Positions 42,092-51,487 are shown, numbered from the stretch's first letter. The stretch: DNA of 64,000 nt from Moritella dasanensis ArB 0140 (GCF_000276805.1 NZ_AKXQ01000025.1:1-64000), one strand, 5' to 3'. Numbers and translations: made by a program. The notes: generated from the sequence alone by a model not told the origin.

Positions 42092-43123
42092 ATGGCAACT
42101 TTTTCACTCGCATTCGGTAGTGCTACTAAAAACACTGCAGGTAAAATTATCGAAGCTTTTTTCCCTAATCCTCTGTTAAACCCAAGTGATAAACTGGTTG
42201 CTGATATTAGTGAAGTCGTTAATTATCAAGGTCAAAATGAAGCTGTTGAAGTAACGCCTGCACAAGCAGCGCAACTTGCAGCGGTATTTACAACAAATGA
42301 TGATGCAGCCAATGCTAAATTTGCAACTGCAGCAGCAAACAGCAAGCAACCATTAGTACTTGTGATGCTTGCGACAGATGAAAAACCAGCATCCGTTTCT
42401 GAAGGTTATTTAAAACTACAACTGATTTCACATCGTTTAGTTAAGCCGCATGGCACAGTATTAGACGGTATCTTTGGTCTATTACACAACATCGCTTGGA
42501 CTAACCAAGGTCCTATCGATTTACCTGAACTTGCCGACCGTCAAATTGCAGCGCGTCTTGCTGGTGAAGTATTAACGGTAAGCTGTGTTGATAAATTCCC
42601 TAAAATGACAGACTACGTAGTACCGACAGGTGTACGTATTGCCCATACTGCTCGTGTACGTTTAGGCGCACACGTTGGTGAAGGCACGACTATCATGCAT
42701 GAAGGTTTTGTTAACTTTAATGCGGGCACAGAAGGTGTGAGCATGGTTGAAGGGCGTATATCTGCCGGTGTGATGATTGGTAAAGGTTCTGATATCGGTG
42801 GCGGCGCGTCTATAATGGGAACATTAAGTGGCGGTGGTCAGTTAATTATCTCGATGGGCGAAAACTGCTTACTTGGCGCCAACGCTGGTTTAGGTATCCC
42901 ACTGGGTAACCGTTGTACTATCGAATCGGGCTTATATATTACAGCAGGTTCTAAAGTTCAAATGCTAGATGCCAGCAACCAAGCGGTTGAAGTTGTTAAA
43001 GCACGTGACTTAGCAGGTAAAGATGACCTGTTATTCCGTCGTAACTCTATCTCAGGCACGATTGAATGTTTAACTAATAAATCAGCGGTTGAACTAAACG
43101 CAGAGCTACACTCAAATAACTAA
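42092..43123 (+). CDS. dapD: 2,3,4,5-tetrahydropyridine-2,6-dicarboxylate N-succinyltransferase DapD (long form)
   Basis: DapD succinylates tetrahydrodipicolinate in lysine and diaminopimelate synthesis. The 343-residue protein belongs to the long form known from Pseudomonas, not the 274-residue E. coli form. An N-terminal domain and a middle domain precede a left-handed beta helix with EGTTIMHEGFVNFNAGTEG near residue 210. The longest frame starts at 42044; the ATG at 42092 (MATFSLAFGSATKN) matches family starts and has GGAGA upstream, so I chose it. A terminator follows. Confidence 0.93.
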   Translation: MATFSLAFGSATKNTAGKIIEAFFPNPLLNPSDKLVADISEVVNYQGQNEAVEVTPAQAAQLAAVFTTNDDAANAKFATAAANSKQPLVLVMLATDEKPASVSEGYLKLQLISHRLVKPHGTVLDGIFGLLHNIAWTNQGPIDLPELADRQIAARLAGEVLTVSCVDKFPKMTDYVVPTGVRIAHTARVRLGAHVGEGTTIMHEGFVNFNAGTEGVSMVEGRISAGVMIGKGSDIGGGASIMGTLSGGGQLIISMGENCLLGANAGLGIPLGNRCTIESGLYITAGSKVQMLDASNQAVEVVKARDLAGKDDLLFRRNSISGTIECLTNKSAVELNAELHSNN

Positions 43124-43158
43124 TCTGCTTATTATTAAGCATGATTAATATGAATACC

Positions 43159-43184
43159 AAGCCCAGTTAAACTGGGCTTTTTTA
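43159..43184 (+). terminator. Terminator of dapD
   Basis: AAGCCCAGT (43159-43167) pairs with ACTGGGCTT (43171-43179) over a 3-nt loop and is followed by TTTTT. It lies 36 bp after dapD and isolates it from fic. Confidence 0.92.
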
Positions 43185-43212
43185 GCACTAAAGATCAGTG
43201 CGAACGGTAGTG

Positions 43213-43255
43213 TGAGTCGAATAACGCTCTAATCGGCTCACGAAATGAGTTGAAT
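43213..43255. repeat. Degenerate copies of the fic-flanking palindrome
   Basis: A half-site TGAGTCGAATA (43213-43223) and a decayed full site (43231-43255, containing ATCGGCTCA and TGAGTTGAAT) precede the good copy at 43262-43290. Together they place several related half-sites in 80 bp upstream of fic, as expected for an operator array. Confidence 0.7.
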
Positions 43256-43261
43256 AAATCC

Positions 43262-43290
43262 CTATTCGGCTCATAATATGAGTCGAATAG
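43262..43290. repeat. 29-bp palindrome upstream of fic
   Basis: Arms CTATTCGGCTCAT and ATGAGTCGAATAG flank an AAT spacer. The 13-bp arms are complementary except for one position. It ends 30 bp before the fic ATG and is repeated almost exactly after the gene (44430-44458). Likely a protein-binding operator or an RNA hairpin. Confidence 0.85.
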
Positions 43291-43320
43291 CTTAATTAAT
43301 TGACTCACGGCGAGGTAAGT

Positions 43321-44424
43321 ATGTGGATATGGGAACAGCAAGAATGGCCAAACTTTACTTGGCATGAAGCCAGTATCGCGCCTATTTTAAGGCAAGCACA
43401 CTTTAATCAGGGTTTATTACTGGGTAAAGTCAATGCGCAGAACAATAATGAACAACAAGTTGCACTTGATACTCTACTCGCCAATATAGTCTACTCAAGC
43501 GCGATTGAAGATGAAAAGCTCAACACCTTTTCTGTGCGTTCATCGCTAGCCAATAGATTAGGCATCAGCGAAGACAAACCCTATCCGACATCAGAGAAAA
43601 CCGATGGCCTTGCCGAGATCATGCTCGATGCCATTACTAATTTAGATGACAAGCTAACCCTTGAACGGATACTGAATTGGCACACGCTGTTATTTCCAGT
43701 AGGTTATACCCTATTCAATCCAGTACAAGGTGGTGTATTGCGTGGAGATATACCCATGCAAGTCGTATCAGGACGATTAGATCGCCCGACAGTGCATTTT
43801 GAAGCGCCACCTCGGCATGTTCTAGATCATGAGTTAACCGCGTTTATCACTTGGTTTAATCAGTCAAAAACAGATAGTGCGTTAGATCCGTTAATACGCG
43901 CTGCAATCACCCATCTATGGTTTGTAACACTCCATCCACTGGATGACGGTAATGGTCGAATCACACGTTTATTGACAGATTTGGCACTAGCACAAGCAGA
44001 ATGCCAATCAATCCGATTCTATGCTATGTCAGTCAGTATCCTAGCCAGACGCAAAGGTTATTATGAAATATTGGAGCAAACGCAGAATGGGGAAACAGAT
44101 ATCACCGCTTGGCTTGTTTGGTTTTTTGATACCTTAAACGAAACGCTGCTAACCACATTAAATGATATTGACCAAACCGTATTGAAAACCAATTACTGGC
44201 TGCGCATTGATCAAACGCAGTTAACACCAGAGCAAGCTAAAGTAATTAACCGTTTATTAGATGGCGATTTTGACCAAGGCATAAACTCAAGCCAATATCA
44301 AAAAGTAGCGAAGGTAAGTAAAGCCACTGCGACTCGACATTTGAACGCTTTAATTGAACAAGGTTGTTTGACTAAAACCGGTGCAGGCGGGCGTAGCACG
44401 CGTTATTTGATTAATTATAAATAA
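43321..44424 (+). CDS. Fic family protein with N-terminal DUF4172 and C-terminal winged-helix domain
   Basis: Fic proteins usually transfer AMP from ATP to target hydroxyl groups. The active-site motif HPLDDGNGR is at residues 205-213, a normal HPFx(D/E)GNGR pattern with leucine for phenylalanine. SSAIEDE (59-65) resembles the N-terminal inhibitory motif (S/T)xxxE(G/N) of class II Fic proteins, with D at the last position. The last 60 residues form a winged-helix DNA-binding domain (KVSKATATRHLNALIEQG). The ATG at 43321 has GAGG upstream; a TTG at 43300 is less likely. No antitoxin gene adjoins. Palindromes flank it on both sides. Confidence 0.9.
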   Translation: MWIWEQQEWPNFTWHEASIAPILRQAHFNQGLLLGKVNAQNNNEQQVALDTLLANIVYSSAIEDEKLNTFSVRSSLANRLGISEDKPYPTSEKTDGLAEIMLDAITNLDDKLTLERILNWHTLLFPVGYTLFNPVQGGVLRGDIPMQVVSGRLDRPTVHFEAPPRHVLDHELTAFITWFNQSKTDSALDPLIRAAITHLWFVTLHPLDDGNGRITRLLTDLALAQAECQSIRFYAMSVSILARRKGYYEILEQTQNGETDITAWLVWFFDTLNETLLTTLNDIDQTVLKTNYWLRIDQTQLTPEQAKVINRLLDGDFDQGINSSQYQKVAKVSKATATRHLNALIEQGCLTKTGAGGRSTRYLINYK

Positions 44425-44429
44425 TTAAA

Positions 44430-44458
44430 CTATTCGGCTCATAATCTGAGTCGAATAG
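44430..44458. repeat. 29-bp palindrome downstream of fic
   Basis: This copy differs from the one at 43262-43290 at a single base (ATAATC for ATAATA). It begins 5 bp after the fic stop codon. As RNA it would form a stem-loop at the fic 3' end. Confidence 0.85.
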
Positions 44459-44536
44459 TTTGGTTAATCGCATAACACCAATCCTTATACCGTTTTTTAC
44501 GCGACGACATTACTACGACGGATTGTCCTCATCTGC

Positions 44537-46420
44537 TTACACAATAAAAGTGGCTACTTTGCCGTTTAATTCACTCGCTTGATGATTGAGTTGTTGCGAT
44601 TGCACTAGATTTTGGTTGGCACCTAAAGCCAGTGTATCGGTCACATCTTTAATTGAAATAACATTCTGCGAAATTTCACTCGTGACCTGAGTTTGCTCTT
44701 CAGCAGCAGTGGCAATCTGAGTCGCCATATCACTAATTAAGACCACAGAACGATTAATTTCCTCCAAGGCATGTGCCGCTTGCTCGGCATCCGACACAGA
44801 ACAATGAGCCATTTTCGAGCTACTATCCATTAAATTGACGGCTTTACTGGTCGTCAGTTGCAAGGTTTCAATCGTTGCTTTAATTTCTTGTGTCGATGAG
44901 TGTGTCCGTTGTGACAGCACGCGAACTTCATCCGCAACCACAGCAAAACCACGCCCTTGTTCACCGGCGCGAGCCGCTTCAATGGCCGCATTCAATGCCA
45001 ATAAGTTAGTTTGCTCTGCAATACCCTGGATGGTCGCGAGTATGGTTGATATGTCCTGCGCATGCTGGTTTAAGTCACCAATCACTTTAGACGCTTCAGA
45101 GACTTCAGAGGCCAAATTATTGATCGAATGTTTTGAGTTTAATACCAACTGGCGACCTTCGTGGGTACTGCCGGTAGAATCTTGTGCCGCTCTGGCAGTT
45201 TGTTCTGCATGGGAAGCAATTTCCTGAGTTGCAGAAGCCATTTCAGTCACAGCCGTCGCCACCATTTCAATTTCTTGCTGTTGATGATTGAGATCACTCG
45301 CAGCTTGATTTGCCTGTCGTTCACCCTCGATGGACTCAGTTGTTAACGTCTCGGATTGAGTACGAATATGCTGGATTAATTGTTGCTGACTACCTACAAA
45401 CAGATTAAAACTATTAGCTAAATGACCGACTTCATCGTTGGCATATATCTCAATGCGTTGGGTAAGATCACCGCCACCTTGCGCAATCAAAGCCAGCGCA
45501 TCAGATACACTTCGTAAGGGTTGAAATAACATACCGCACAACAAATTGAATAAAAACGTGCAAACGACGACAACGACAAGCGTGGCAATTACTTGGCTCC
45601 ATATTGCGGCGTACAGAGGGGCGACCGCAGAATTATAATCAACCACCATAATAATAACTAAATCGTTATTCTTAATCGCTTCGGCATAAATCATGGTGTC
45701 TTTGCCGTTAACCATTACTTTTTCAACATGAGGATCACGTAATGTTTGCTGGATCGCAGCAAAATCTAGACCTAACGACGCAATTTTTTTATTCAATAGA
45801 TTAATATCTTGGTGAGCAAAAATAGCACCTTGATTATTACTAATAAGCATATACCCGTCACCAGGCAGTATGACTTGTTCCATATTTTGCACAATATTTC
45901 TAATTTCAACATCCGCGCCAATAACGACAGATTGACCTTGCAGACGATGCTCACTGCCTAATGAGACAACATTCGCCCCTGTCGCCGCGGCAACAGTGGG
46001 ATTATCCATAAACACTTTTGAAGGGTCAGCTTTGGCGTTAATGTACCAGCCCCATTTTCGAGGATCATCATTACCTGCTGGCAACGTGATCCCATTGGCA
46101 TTCTTTTGACTACCGTCTGGAAATGCGGCGAAGACATTATCAAATTCGCCAGATCGCGCCATTTGTTGTAAATGTTTCTCAAGCGTTTCCGGTGCTATAT
46201 CATCAGACAACGAACTTAAAATAGTACCTTTAGATGCAATCCAATCCGCTACATATTGATTATATGAAGCTGATGACCCTTTTAACCGCTCCTCAATCTC
46301 AACATCTAAACGTTGCAGTGATGACCAAAAAGATAGGGAAGCCACTAGTATCCCACCGAGAATAATGGCAAGACTCGCCGATAATGCCAGCTTGTTTTTG
46401 AGCGACATGTTCTTAAACAT
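44537..46420 (-). CDS. Methyl-accepting chemotaxis protein with a Cache-type sensor
   Basis: A transmembrane chemoreceptor. The first membrane helix is near residues 10-32, a periplasmic dCache/sCache-like domain fills about 35-270, and the second helix ([15 protein letters not shown]) lies near 275-297. HAMP follows, then the signalling tip [20 protein letters not shown]. The longest frame begins at 46561; the ATG at 46420 has AGAGG six bases upstream and opens [16 protein letters not shown], so I chose it (627 residues). No CheB/CheR-binding pentapeptide is seen at the C-terminus. The ligand is unknown. Confidence 0.93.
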   Translation of the reverse strand: MFKNMSLKNKLALSASLAIILGGILVASLSFWSSLQRLDVEIEERLKGSSASYNQYVADWIASKGTILSSLSDDIAPETLEKHLQQMARSGEFDNVFAAFPDGSQKNANGITLPAGNDDPRKWGWYINAKADPSKVFMDNPTVAAATGANVVSLGSEHRLQGQSVVIGADVEIRNIVQNMEQVILPGDGYMLISNNQGAIFAHQDINLLNKKIASLGLDFAAIQQTLRDPHVEKVMVNGKDTMIYAEAIKNNDLVIIMVVDYNSAVAPLYAAIWSQVIATLVVVVVCTFLFNLLCGMLFQPLRSVSDALALIAQGGGDLTQRIEIYANDEVGHLANSFNLFVGSQQQLIQHIRTQSETLTTESIEGERQANQAASDLNHQQQEIEMVATAVTEMASATQEIASHAEQTARAAQDSTGSTHEGRQLVLNSKHSINNLASEVSEASKVIGDLNQHAQDISTILATIQGIAEQTNLLALNAAIEAARAGEQGRGFAVVADEVRVLSQRTHSSTQEIKATIETLQLTTSKAVNLMDSSSKMAHCSVSDAEQAAHALEEINRSVVLISDMATQIATAAEEQTQVTSEISQNVISIKDVTDTLALGANQNLVQSQQLNHQASELNGKVATFIV

Positions 46421-46550
46421 AAAATACCTCTGATTGATTAACATAACGCTCCCAAATTCAATCTTGGGCGAGTTAATTCCATGGTGAGCAAGGATGATTG
46501 ATATAACATGCGGTTCTGGTTCGTGCGCCGTAGACTCGTTTCTCAGAATC

Positions 46551-46578
46551 AAAAAAGCCACTGCAAGTGCAGTGGCTT
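46551..46578 (-). terminator. Terminator of ptsG
   Basis: AAGCCACTGC (46555-46564) pairs with GCAGTGGCTT (46569-46578). On the minus strand the stem is followed by TTTTTT. It ends ptsG transcription before the chemoreceptor gene. Confidence 0.92.
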
Positions 46579-46597
46579 AAGTCAATCAGCGAACTGA

Positions 46598-48028
46598 TTA
46601 AAGCGTATTGATATATTGTTCCATATCAGTACGTAGATTATCAGATTTCGTACCGAAGATAGCTTGAACACCTGAACCGACAACCACGACCGCTTTTGCG
46701 CCCAATGCTTTCAGTTTTTCGTTGTCTACCTTATCAATCGAGTTAACACTGATACGTAAACGCGTGATACATGCGTCAAGGTTAGTGATGTTATCTTTAC
46801 CACCGAATGCAGCAACTAGTTCAGCGGCCATTGCATCTGTTGATACAGGCGCAGCAACTACGTCATCACTTTCATCTTCACGACCAGGAGTTTTAAGATC
46901 TAATACCTTAATCACTACGCGGAATACAATGTAGTAGACAGCTGCATAAGCCATACCAATACCAACAAGTAATGGCATTTTTGCAGCGTGCGGTGCTTGA
47001 ACAACAAAGTCAATGAAACCGTTCGAGAACGTATGACCGTGAATAATACCCATTGAGTTAGTGATTACATAAGCTAGACCAGCAAGTAGTGCATGAATTA
47101 CATAAAGTACAGGTGCTACGAATAGGAATGCAAATTCAATTGGTTCTGTAATACCCGTTAGGAATGACGTCAATGCAGCAGATGCCATGATACCTAATAC
47201 TTTAGCGCGGTTTTCAGGTTTAGCTGAATGCGCAATTGCGATAGCAGCAGCAGGAAGACCGAACATTTTAAATAAGTAACCACCAGCAAGTTGACCAAAA
47301 CCATTACCTGCAGCACGTGTTGCATCATCAGCGGTAAGGAAACAAGTCATGATACCATGAGCAATTCCACCAGCATTGTTAGTACAAGTACCAGCTTCAT
47401 AGAAAAACGGTACATTCCAAATATGGTGAAGACCAAATGGGATAAGCGCACGTTCAACTACACCGTAGATACCAAATGCCACCGTTGGGTTTTGATGAGC
47501 AGCCCAATCAGAGAAAGTAGCAATAACGGCACCAATTGGCGGCCAAATAACAGAAAGTAACGCACCAAGCGCAATCGAGCAGAAGCCAGTAATAATAGGC
47601 ACAGCACGTTTACCAGCAAAGAAACCTAGGTATTCAGGCAATTGAATACGATAGAATTTATTAAATGCCCAACCAGCTAGGCCACCAGCAAGAATACCAC
47701 CAAGTACACCAGTATCAATTTTGTCGACACCCATCACGCCGGCCATAACACTGAGTGTTGCCGTCATAATACCGTAACCAACAATCGCAGAAAGGCCCGC
47801 AACACCGTCATTCTTAGTGAAACCTAAAGCAACACCGACAGCGAACAGTAGTGCCATTTGGCCAAATACTGAACCACCCGCTTGTTCCATTAATTGTGAG
47901 ACGACTTCAGGTAAGAAACTGAAATTGGCAGCACCAATACCTAATAAAATACCCGCAACCGGTAATACCGATACTGGTAACATTAACGACTTACCTACTT
48001 TTTGTAGATTTGCAAACGCGTTACTCAT
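46598..48028 (-). CDS. ptsG: PTS glucose-type transporter subunit EIICB (PtsG)
   Basis: PtsG imports and phosphorylates glucose (or a related hexose) using phosphate from EIIA-Glc. The EIIC membrane domain (about residues 1-375) carries [19 protein letters not shown] and the family motif [12 protein letters not shown]. An acidic linker (GREDESDD) leads to EIIB, whose phospho-cysteine is C420 in [11 protein letters not shown]. The protein is 476 residues, close to E. coli PtsG (477). TAGGAGTGAG precedes the ATG. Its start overlaps the stop of a short upstream ORF. Glucose specificity is by homology; N-acetylglucosamine-type relatives exist. Confidence 0.93.
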   Translation of the reverse strand: MSNAFANLQKVGKSLMLPVSVLPVAGILLGIGAANFSFLPEVVSQLMEQAGGSVFGQMALLFAVGVALGFTKNDGVAGLSAIVGYGIMTATLSVMAGVMGVDKIDTGVLGGILAGGLAGWAFNKFYRIQLPEYLGFFAGKRAVPIITGFCSIALGALLSVIWPPIGAVIATFSDWAAHQNPTVAFGIYGVVERALIPFGLHHIWNVPFFYEAGTCTNNAGGIAHGIMTCFLTADDATRAAGNGFGQLAGGYLFKMFGLPAAAIAIAHSAKPENRAKVLGIMASAALTSFLTGITEPIEFAFLFVAPVLYVIHALLAGLAYVITNSMGIIHGHTFSNGFIDFVVQAPHAAKMPLLVGIGMAYAAVYYIVFRVVIKVLDLKTPGREDESDDVVAAPVSTDAMAAELVAAFGGKDNITNLDACITRLRISVNSIDKVDNEKLKALGAKAVVVVGSGVQAIFGTKSDNLRTDMEQYINTL

Positions 48029-48102
48029 CTCTCACTCCTAGTGAACAAACTAAATAGTGCCGTAACAGCAACCTGATACAGCGGAATTTGTTGAGGATGC
48101 AT
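48025..48102 (-). CDS. 25-codon upstream ORF coupled to ptsG
   Basis: On the minus strand an ATG at 48102 with AAGGAAG eight bases upstream opens a 25-codon frame (starts [10 protein letters not shown], hydrophobic middle [10 protein letters not shown], ends TRSER). Its TGA overlaps the ptsG ATG in ATGA, so ribosomes finishing it would sit on the ptsG start, whose own SD lies within its last codons. It could be a leader peptide that tunes ptsG or a small membrane peptide acting on PtsG. It is not similar in sequence to SgrT as I know it. Translation is inferred from layout only. Confidence 0.5.
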   Translation of the reverse strand: MHPQQIPLYQVAVTALFSLFTRSER

Positions 48103-48465
48103 GATTAGCTTCCTTTGTTGAGTTAACTATAGCCTGCTAAAAACAATAGTCATAACAATTACCCGATCGGCTGTTTAGATTTGAATAGCCACTCACAATG
48201 GTACAAAACGGTACAATTGAACGCGTTTTTTAACGACTGAGACTACACACCACAAAGCATGATGATTAGCTGGACGACTTTTGTGGTAGTAAATGCGGGT
48301 TTAAGCGGATATTTAGCCAAGAACACAGGGAAAGTAAGTGGGTTGGCGTATTAATGCGAGTTTACTGGAATTAAACTTAACAGATAATGATACCAGCTTT
48401 ACAGATAAACTTACGTAACAAAGTGTAACCTAAGTTTATCTGTACGTTAACAACCGAAAAAATCA
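48103..48465. promoter_or_regulatory. ptsG upstream region with a 10-bp-phased repeat
   Basis: This gap holds the ptsG promoter on the minus strand. GGTACAA occurs at 48200-48206 and 48210-48216, exactly one helical turn apart, about 170 bp before ptsG. This is a plausible activator or repressor site. A hairpin near truC is listed separately. I see no further gene. Confidence 0.4.
48401..48443 (-). terminator. Hairpin after truC
   Basis: ACAGATAAACTTA (48401-48413) and TAAGTTTATCTGT (48431-48443) form a perfect 13-bp stem with a 17-nt loop, 22 bp after the truC stop. There is no strong U-run, so it may be a 3'-end stabilising hairpin more than an intrinsic terminator. Confidence 0.6.
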
Positions 48466-49221
48466 CTATTTTGCTAATGAATTCGGTAAATAATCACTTT
48501 CTTGTGCAGGCCAGTCAAATTGCTCAAACAACCCTAATATCTCTTCACCCACCTCAGCTTCGATATGCACTGGCTGCTCTGTTATCGGATGAATGAAAGA
48601 CAATGATTTCGAAATAAGTAACAAGCGCTGCAAGTTAAAGTGCTCACGATAGAACACATTATGTCGACCATCACCATGGGTAGTATCACCGACTATGGGG
48701 TGAAATAGATGTCTCATGTGACGACGTAATTGATGTTTACGACCGGTCTGCGGTTCTAATTCCATTAAGCAATAGCGACTAGTGGGATGATTTTTGCTTA
48801 CGGCATGCGGTATTTCAACCTGATGTAGCGGTTTGTAATGCGTTACCGCCTCTTGTGCATCTTTATCTTGTGTTGCTTGTTTATCAGCAATCTTATCAAG
48901 CTCTACTTTTAAGGCATAATCCAGCGTACCAGCTTCATTGATCCAGCCACGTACCACCGCAAGGTAACGTTTGGTTAATGCATGGGCTTGAAATATTTCG
49001 CTCATCTGTCTGGCGACATCACTGGATAAAGCAAATAACAACACACCAGATGTTGGCCTGTCTAAACGGTGTACGGTATAAACATGTTGACCAATCTGAT
49101 CGCGTACCATTTGCATCGCAAATTGGGTTTCATGACTGTCTAACCAACTACGATGCACCAACAAACCAGCCGGTTTATCAATCGCGACCAAATACTCATC
49201 TTGATATAAAATATTTAACAT
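48466..49221 (-). CDS. truC: tRNA pseudouridine(65) synthase TruC
   Basis: TruC makes pseudouridine at position 65 of tRNA(Ile1) and tRNA(Asp). The 251-residue protein has the RluA-family catalytic motif VHRLDRPTSG near residue 50 and the later GRKHQLRRHMRHLFHPIVGDTTHGDGRHN segment, shown here in part, which is characteristic of TruC. It follows yqcC on the same strand with 27 bp between them, the order found in E. coli. Confidence 0.93.
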   Translation of the reverse strand: MLNILYQDEYLVAIDKPAGLLVHRSWLDSHETQFAMQMVRDQIGQHVYTVHRLDRPTSGVLLFALSSDVARQMSEIFQAHALTKRYLAVVRGWINEAGTLDYALKVELDKIADKQATQDKDAQEAVTHYKPLHQVEIPHAVSKNHPTSRYCLMELEPQTGRKHQLRRHMRHLFHPIVGDTTHGDGRHNVFYREHFNLQRLLLISKSLSFIHPITEQPVHIEAEVGEEILGLFEQFDWPAQESDYLPNSLAK

Positions 49222-49248
49222 TGTGCTTTATTACCTAACTAGCTGTAT

Positions 49249-49575
49249 TTAACTATTGTTATTTAACAACTGATCAAACGATAAGATCAGGGCTAATAGC
49301 TCACGTGTATCCGCAGATACTGGTTTAAAGGCTTCTTCTGCCATCGGATGTATTGCCATCTTCTCAGGTAACGGCATCTGCATGACCACCAGCTGGTTCA
49401 TCTTTACTAAAAAGATAAACTGCAACCAATCTGCAAAGGACATCGTATCAATACAAAAGGGCGTGGTACTCGCTAACGCTTCAGCACTTGGCATCACGTC
49501 ATTCCACAATAAACGGTGTTTTAATTCTGCTTCTATCGCCGTTAACAGCTGCTGAGCCTGCAAATAGACTGTCAT
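49249..49575 (-). CDS. yqcC: YqcC family protein
   Basis: A 108-residue helical cytoplasmic protein of unknown function, recognised by the pattern PFCIDTMSFADWLQFIFLVKM in its middle, shown here as the family hallmark around residues 36-56. In E. coli it is also encoded directly upstream of truC, so a role linked to tRNA pseudouridylation is possible but unproven. No signal peptide or membrane segment. Confidence 0.85.
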   Translation of the reverse strand: MTVYLQAQQLLTAIEAELKHRLLWNDVMPSAEALASTTPFCIDTMSFADWLQFIFLVKMNQLVVMQMPLPEKMAIHPMAEEAFKPVSADTRELLALILSFDQLLNNNS

Positions 49576-49769
49576 AATTGTGTCTCTATTTAAGGTTCAC
49601 GAAGCAAAAGCTGTATCGCGACCAAACAAATTTAGCGGCATTATACGTCAGCCACGCCAAGATACAAAAGTCCATCGAGATCTCAATTCGCATCTTGATA
49701 AGGTTTGCGTATAATACGCCAATACTTAAGCGCCATTAGGCTCCACTTTTAACTTGGACACATTAGATC

Positions 49770-50825
49770 ATGGCTAATATGCATACTCTTAACACGCTAT
49801 CGGAATTCCTGTTACAGGCAAAGACTCAGTTTCGCGTGTATGACATGGGTCGTAAGATCAGCAAAATTTCAACCGACGACTTTATGCAGTTTGAATCCGC
49901 TCAGCGACCTTACCCTGCACCGTTGCAACGCCATGCTCAATTTGCCATTACCTTTTGGAACAAAAATGAGAATAACCAACACTACCTTTGGTTTCTAAAG
50001 TTCCCACTGGATGAGCAAGGCTTACTCATTCAAGGGACGCGTAATGTCTTCCTTAACATGGTAGTTGAATCGCTGGGTCTGATGTTAGAAAAAACCCCAA
50101 GTGAAGAACAACAAGAACACCTCGCAACCAATCCTTATGTGTTTAAACCAAGCACAGATAAAATCGCCATGTTAAATGCCGTAATCAACCGTGACTTCAT
50201 TCGCCCAGAAAGTAAATATTACCCAACGGCGCACAACTACTTTGCTAACAAGCTTGGTTTCGAGCAGTGGCAAGAAGTAGGCGTTCAAGGTATTTGCGAT
50301 ATCGCTGCGCGCCTGAATCGTGATAATAATGCCCAGCACGTTGCAACGGCATTACCAACACTACCGACTGAGCCACTGTACTCACTTTGCCTCGCACTTG
50401 AGCACGAAGCACTACCAACAGTATTAAGCGAAGCGTTAGCAACACTAATCAGTCAAGAAGCTGCGCAAGAAAAACCAGACGATGTACGCTTATCGATGTT
50501 GTTGCGCGCATTATCCAGTGCTCCAGCGCAAGGGTTACGTGCCGATCTTTACCCTGCGTTGTTTAAACATACCGACATTAGCCAAACCATAGTGGCATTA
50601 GCCGGTCGTTGCTGGCATGATCTTGATGATGAAGCGCGATTATTAGCATTCTTTGAAGCCGCAGTGCAACAACAGCAAGGTGAAGAACTGTTTATTTACT
50701 TATTCTCTGATTTAGTCGCAATACCAGCGCTACGTAATAAAGTATTAGCGATGTTACGTAACCCAAACCGAACTAATACCCTTGGCAGCGCGATTGGTCT
50801 ATTGTTTCGTCAACAACGTAGTTAA
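49770..50825 (+). CDS. DUF3549 family protein
   Basis: The 351-residue protein starts with TLSEFLLQAKTQFRVYDMGRKI, the conserved opening of DUF3549, and is otherwise a soluble, mainly helical protein with HEAT-like character after residue 190. No catalytic motif is recognised. It starts divergently from yqcC with 194 bp between them, and leads a run of five genes on the plus strand. Function unknown. Confidence 0.8.
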   Translation: MANMHTLNTLSEFLLQAKTQFRVYDMGRKISKISTDDFMQFESAQRPYPAPLQRHAQFAITFWNKNENNQHYLWFLKFPLDEQGLLIQGTRNVFLNMVVESLGLMLEKTPSEEQQEHLATNPYVFKPSTDKIAMLNAVINRDFIRPESKYYPTAHNYFANKLGFEQWQEVGVQGICDIAARLNRDNNAQHVATALPTLPTEPLYSLCLALEHEALPTVLSEALATLISQEAAQEKPDDVRLSMLLRALSSAPAQGLRADLYPALFKHTDISQTIVALAGRCWHDLDDEARLLAFFEAAVQQQQGEELFIYLFSDLVAIPALRNKVLAMLRNPNRTNTLGSAIGLLFRQQRS

Positions 50826-50898
50826 TAATATAAGCGTCGTCAAAAAACGTAGTCAAATTTTTTGCATCGTCAAGCCACTATCACGGAGTGATTTATAT

Positions 50899-51195
50899 AT
50901 GGGCAGTTTGTTCGTCATCGTTGTTGGATTTATCGGGGGGGTGATCTTTATACACCTGCGTAAGCAAGCTGAATTAGCCAACGCGCTAATCAAGCAATAT
51001 TGCCAACAGCAACAACTACAATGGCTATCAACAGCCCAAGCGGGTATCGCTTGGTATCCCCACAAAGGCAGTTTATTTCGTTATAAGTTTAACTTTGAGT
51101 TTAGCAGCAACGGGGAAAATGCTTATCAAGCTTGCCTCGTGATGGCGGGACCGAGGGTGTTAGAGTTTGTAGTGCCTCCTTATGCGATAGATTAA
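50899..51195 (+). CDS. DUF3301 family small membrane protein
   Basis: A single N-terminal transmembrane helix (about residues 3-19) is followed by an amphipathic stretch (RKQAELANALIKQYCQQQQ) and a small C-terminal domain with RYKFNFEFSSNGE. The family fits DUF3301. The longest frame begins at 50782 inside the upstream gene; the ATG at 50899 has GGAG upstream and starts directly at the membrane helix, giving 98 residues, so I chose it. Function unknown. Confidence 0.8.
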   Translation: MGSLFVIVVGFIGGVIFIHLRKQAELANALIKQYCQQQQLQWLSTAQAGIAWYPHKGSLFRYKFNFEFSSNGENAYQACLVMAGPRVLEFVVPPYAID

Positions 51196-51256
51196 TCACG
51201 ATAAACTAACCTTGTTGCTCATCACTGGCTATACTGTAAAAAAATAGCGGAGCCAG

Positions 51257-51487
51257 ATGATGTTTTTAGCCACCCAAACCTTGGACATGTTATTCGCCCA
51301 ACTCGGATTAGAAAATGATGAATTGAGCGTAAAACGCTTTATCCAGCAGCATAAGATCCAAACTGGTGTATTATTATTCGAAGCACCGTTTTGGAACGCT
51401 TCACAATCGATGTTTCTGAAAGAAGCCATTTATGAAGATGCTGACTGGGCAGAAGTCATTGACCAGCTTGATACTATGTTACGTTAA
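51257..51487 (+). CDS. DUF2789 family protein
   Basis: A 76-residue acidic protein with the DUF2789 pattern: LFAQLGL near the start, FEAPFWNASQSMFLKEA in the middle and EDADWAEVIDQLDTMLR at the end. GGAG lies upstream of the ATG. It is probably cytoplasmic. No function is known for the family. Confidence 0.78.
   Translation: MMFLATQTLDMLFAQLGLENDELSVKRFIQQHKIQTGVLLFEAPFWNASQSMFLKEAIYEDADWAEVIDQLDTMLR

Noticed and set aside
48103-48465. An SgrS-like small RNA gene upstream of ptsG
   Set aside because: No terminator-like hairpin with U-run in the right orientation and no recognisable SgrR gene nearby.
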